A stretch of 64,000 bases of DNA from Euleptes europaea. Lineage: Eukaryota > Chordata > Lepidosauria > Squamata > Sphaerodactylidae. The stretch is taken from assembly GCF_029931775.1 (NCBI RefSeq), contig NC_079312.1:8191821-8255820 (forward strand), written 5' to 3'. The notes under the pieces are model-generated. The model saw only the letters and a program-made list of their open reading frames with translations, had not been told where the DNA came from and made no database searches. Of this stretch, positions 60,365-64,000 are shown piece by piece (positions within the stretch are counted from its first letter, which is position 1; each line of letters opens with the position of its first letter). Position numbers and translations under genes: made by a program.

Positions 60365-60453
60365 TCGAAGTCTTTCCCCTCCCCAAACCTCACCTCCTCA
60401 GGCTCCACCTCCAAAATCTCCAGGTATTTCTCATCCCGGGGCTGGCCACCCTA
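60365..60453 (-). mobile_element. hAT-like MITE end
   Basis: ctccacctccaaaatctccagg and gggctggccaccctaa; a second tiny end piece is at 59946-59966. Confidence 0.55.
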
Positions 60454-60984
60454 ATACTCAACATATGTAAAGTTGATCAACATCTGCCTTATGAGCCAAG
60501 AAAGCAAAATAGGCACAGAAATTGCCGATGAAATCTTACCACAGAAGAACCACTAAGGATTGCTTATGATTCTAGCAGAACTGAGTCTCAGTCTAACAAA
60601 GGAGTATACAAGTGGTAGAGAAAAGAAGCCTAATTCATCCAAGATTCACTCTGTAGGTACATTGGGGAGAAAAGCGCTAGGAACTTGTTTCTTTTTTCCC
60701 CTCAGAAAAGTCCTTGTTTCCCTCTCTAGAATCATCCTTCAGTGTATGGACATGGAGAGACAGTTGCCACAAGGTGAACAGCAGAGAGAAAAGGAAAGGA
60801 TGCACGTGTTCGTGTGTTGGTGAAGTGTATACATTTCCTCCTCTAATATTGCCTCTAACATTGCCTGCACAACTGAACCAGTTTGGTTTCTAGTGGGGCT
60901 GGGAAGTATTGGTTTCGAAATAATAATTCATTTGAATCATCTTCTTTCAGTACACTACAAGATTCCCCCCCCCCAAAAAAAAAC
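60454..60984. other. No gene seen
   Basis: Intergenic; nothing recognised. Confidence 0.35.
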
Positions 60985-61720
60985 CCTGAGTGGAGTCCCT
61001 AAGGGCCAAAGCAGGACTACAGCTGAACATCAAGAAAACAAAAGTAATGACTACAGGAGAATTACACAACTTTAAGGTTGACAATGAGGAAATTGAAATT
61101 GTTCAAGACTTTCTATTCCTTGGCTCCACCATCAACCGAAAGGGAGACTGCAGCCAAGAAATCAGAAGGAGATTGAGACTGGGAAGGGCAGCCATGAAGG
61201 AGCTAGAAAAGATTTTGAAGTGTAAGGATGTGTCACTGGCCACCAAGACTAGATTACTTCTTGCCATAGTATTCCCCATTACTATGTATGGGTGTGAAAG
61301 CTGGACAGTGAAGAAAGCTGATAGGAAGAAAATAGATCCCTTTGAAATGTGGTGTTGGAGGAGAGTGTTACGGATTCCGTGGACTGCCAAAAAAACCAAT
61401 CAGTGGGTTCTAGATCAAATCAAGCCTGAACTGACCCTAGAAGCTAAAATGATTAAACTGAGGCTGTCGTATTTTATTCACGTCATGAGACGGGAAGAGT
61501 CACTGGAAAAGACAGTCAGGCTAGGAAAGGTTGAGGGCAGCAGGAAAAGAGGAAGACCCAACAAGAGATGGATTGACTCAATAAAGGAAGCCACAGCCTT
61601 CAATTTGTAAGATCTGAGCAAGGCTGTCAAAGACAGGACATTTTGGAGGACTTTCATTCATAGGGTCGCCATAAGTCGGAAGTGACTTGATGGCACTTAA
61701 CACACACACACACAAATACA
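60985..61720 (+). mobile_element. BovB (RTE) LINE, C-terminal ORF and tail
   Basis: A 206-codon open stretch (60990-61610) with LFLGSTINRKGDCSQEIRRR, ITMYGCESWTVKKADRKKID and TNQWVLDQIKPELTLEAK, then the cataagtcggaagtgacttg tail and (CA)n. The longest BovB copy here; the RT core and endonuclease are missing. Confidence 0.93.
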
Positions 61721-62280
61721 CACACACACATTTTCTGCACTAACCAAACTTAAGGCCAGTTCCATGTCTGAGGAGGATATAAGTTTTCTGAACAAATTCA
61801 ACAAAATCACTTTAGGTTCTAGAGGGATATTGCAACCTAATATTTGATTAATTAATTGAATCCCATATTGCCCAAAGGGTTGAATTTTACAGCAGGACCA
61901 GAAAATATATATTAAATCAGCATAAGACATGTTATATGTGGCTGTGGAAAATGCCATCAGGTCACAGCTGACTTGTGACAACATATGGGAAGTAGGGCTT
62001 CCACTTTCACTGAAGCATTTGCTTCACCACCTCAGGTCTCAGATTTATACACATGCCAGAACGGGGCTACATCTCATCTTCTGTTCAGCATTCTGATACG
62101 GAAAAGACCCTACAGGTGAGGTGCTTTCCACCCAGGGACAGTGTGGTTCGGCTGCCCTATCAGCGTAGCAGTGACAGAGTCTCCACATGGCATTTCCCCC
62201 CATAGTTCCCTTTGCCAGACACTAGTGAAACTTCCCTACAGATATTGGCAATGCTCAGAGCTGAGATTGCTCAGAGTAAG
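61721..62280. other. Unclassified repeat and flanks
   Basis: 62030-62275 matches 41140-41385 (see gene D intron); 61935-61980 is a stub of a BovB-type tail. Confidence 0.45.
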
Positions 62281-62470
62281 ACAAGGAAAAGTTGAGGGCA
62301 GCAGGAAAAGAGGAAGACCAAACGAGATGGATTGACTCAATAAAGGAAGCCACAGCCTTCAATTTGCAAGATCTGAGCAAGGCTGTCAAAGATAGGACAT
62401 TTTGGAGGACTTTCATTCATAGGGTCGGCATGAGTCGGAAGCGACTTGACGGCACTTAACACACACATAA
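62281..62470 (+). mobile_element. BovB 3' end
   Basis: gttgagggcagcaggaaaagag through gcgacttgacggcacttaac. Confidence 0.88.
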
Positions 62471-62755
62471 GGGCTCAGCTTTAAAATGAAATTTGGTTTG
62501 CTTGTGGCTTTAACAGGAAACAAGTTTAGAATCACATTAACAGTTACTGAAACGTCTTTGTACAGTAAGCAGCAGTTATGTAGTATGTTTTTGAGTGCTC
62601 TGAACACATTATGTCAGTAATGCTTACAAGAGCTCTTTGGGGAAAGGCTGGTCCTGTTGTCTCTTAGTTGCTAATAGTGGCTAAAATTGACATAATGGCT
62701 GCTTCTGCCTAAGGTGACCCAGCAAAGGGGGCTGAGCAGAGTTTATCACCAGATA

Positions 62756-62995
62756 ATCATAGAGTTGGAAGGGACCACCAGGGTCATCTAGTCCAACCCC
62801 CTGCACAATGCAGGACATTCCAAACTACCTCCGCCCTCCCCCCCAGTGACCCCTACTCCATGCCCAGAAGATGGCCAAGATGCCCTCCCTCTCATCATCT
62901 GCTTAAGGTAATAGAATCAGCATTGCTGACAGATGGCCATCTAACCTCTTCTTAAAAGCCTCCAGGGAAGGAGAGCTTACCACCTCCCGAGGACT
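62756..62995 (-). mobile_element. CR1 LINE 3' end
   Basis: atcatagagttggaagggacc start on the plus strand, through acagatggccatctaacctc. Confidence 0.88.
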
Positions 62996-63076
62996 TCCTG
63001 ATTTGCAGCTCTTGGGGACTATATATCTCATACCAGCTCTCTAAGGTCATGTTAGAGACCTGATGAATCACACCAG

Positions 63077-63290
63077 GGGTGGGGACGGTGGCTTTGTGGT
63101 AGAACATCCACATTACATGCAGAAGATGATGAGAGGGAGGGCATCTTGGCCATCTTCTGGTCACTAGGGGTGTGGGGGGGAGGTAGTTGTGAATTTCCTG
63201 CATTGTGCAGGGGGTTGGACTTGATGGCCCTGGTGGTCCCTTCCAACTCTAGGATTCTAAGGTCCCGGGTTTAATAGATGGATCAGATAA
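63077..63290 (+). mobile_element. tRNA SINE split by a CR1 3' end
   Basis: Head ggtggctttgtggtagaac..catgcagaag (63077-63124), CR1 3'UTR 63125-63260, SINE resumes ggtcccgggttt at 63261. Confidence 0.72.
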
Positions 63291-64000
63291 TGTAAAAATG
63301 TAATTATTCATTAACAGTTCATAAAAGTCAACACAAGTTATGCACTCGTTTAAAGGAGATGTTGATTATATATGTATATTATAAATGTTGGTTATATATG
63401 TATATATAAAGAGGAAAAAAAGTATATAATATAAGGGGGTGTCATTTTGTCCTCTTGCCGCCCCCCCCCCCTCACAAAATGTACATCCGGCCCTGCAGGG
63501 ATGTTGTGGAGCTTATCTGGACCAAGATGTTCCGATTCCCTTTGTTTTTGGCACTTCAACTCCTGCCATCATCCTGAAGCAGGCGGCCAAGGTTGAGACT
63601 CCCAGCTTTATTTTCTGACTAATTGTGTCTGCCACAAACAGAAAGATGGGTTGCAGATTCCCTTGATACACCGCCTCTCTCCAAAGTAAACAAACAAACA
63701 AACAAACACTTTGGTTGTCTACATATTTATACTTTTGCACAGATCCTTTCAAAGCGGGCCGCTTCCTTTGATGTGGGATGCCCTGTTTTATTTGATGTTA
63801 CGCGCTTTTTCTCTCCGGTCTTTTCCTCGGAGGCTCCCTTGGCTTTCTCTCTCCCGGGTCCCTTGGACTGGGTGAAATGCTTTCTTTTTTTAAAAAAAAA
63901 TTTTTTTTATTGGTTTTTATAATACAAATTTTCCATGTTAACAAACAACAATGAAAGTTATCTGAAAATCTAAATCATAACTAGTATAGTTGTAATTATT
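63291..64000. other. Right edge: possible flank of another gene unit
   Basis: 63490-63860 resembles the region upstream of gene C (cctgttttatttgatgtta, ctcccgggtcccttggactggg compared with ctgttttatctgatgttaag, ctcctgggtaccttgaactggg at 26900-26985). It also holds (AAAC)n at 63688-63708 and an A/T run at 63885-63915. Confidence 0.4.

Overview
The window is vertebrate nuclear DNA, most likely from a squamate reptile; a gecko-like lizard is a guess from the mix of repeats. The evidence is KRAB-type C2H2 zinc-finger genes with 127-nt KRAB-A exons, embedded in CR1 and BovB LINEs, 5S-rRNA-headed SINEs with BovB tails, Sauria-type tRNA SINEs and many hAT-like MITEs. No bacterial-type operons, CRISPR arrays or functional rRNA/tRNA genes were seen.

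Layout. Gene A (+, coding exons 1274-8893) and gene B (+, 13676-19787) are tandem paralogues. Each has a five-codon MQxAQ exon, a KRAB-A exon, a KRAB-B-like exon and one large zinc-finger exon. They share intron order and several SINEs but differ by lineage-specific insertions that leave empty sites in the partner. From 20 to 27 kb there is no gene. This part holds a tandemly duplicated unknown sequence (21.87-23.12 kb) and a 1.5-kb near-perfect palindrome (25.21-26.71 kb) inside two nested MITEs. Gene C (+, 27.1-30.5 kb) keeps a noncoding first exon, start exon and KRAB-A exon but has no finger exon. Gene D (-, 44.2 down to 35.69 kb) and gene E (+, 47.5-55.49 kb) are complete-looking KRAB-ZNF genes of the C/D/E subfamily. 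C and D converge; D and E are head to head. From 55.5 kb to the end there are only repeats, with a BovB 3' half and sequence resembling the upstream region of gene C at the right edge.

How the genes work (family knowledge plus inference). KRAB-ZNF proteins are nuclear DNA-binding repressors: the finger array chooses the target, often a transposon, and KRAB recruits TRIM28/KAP1. All five KRAB-A exons are open and carry FEEVAV and EW. The MLE motif is kept in C and E, is MVE in A and B, and MME in D, so co-repressor binding may differ. The cluster shows ongoing turnover: homogenised fingers in B, decayed fingers after the stop codons, an orphan KRAB gene, and a duplicated KRAB-B exon in E. Several splice acceptors lie directly behind SINE tails or a CTT microsatellite.
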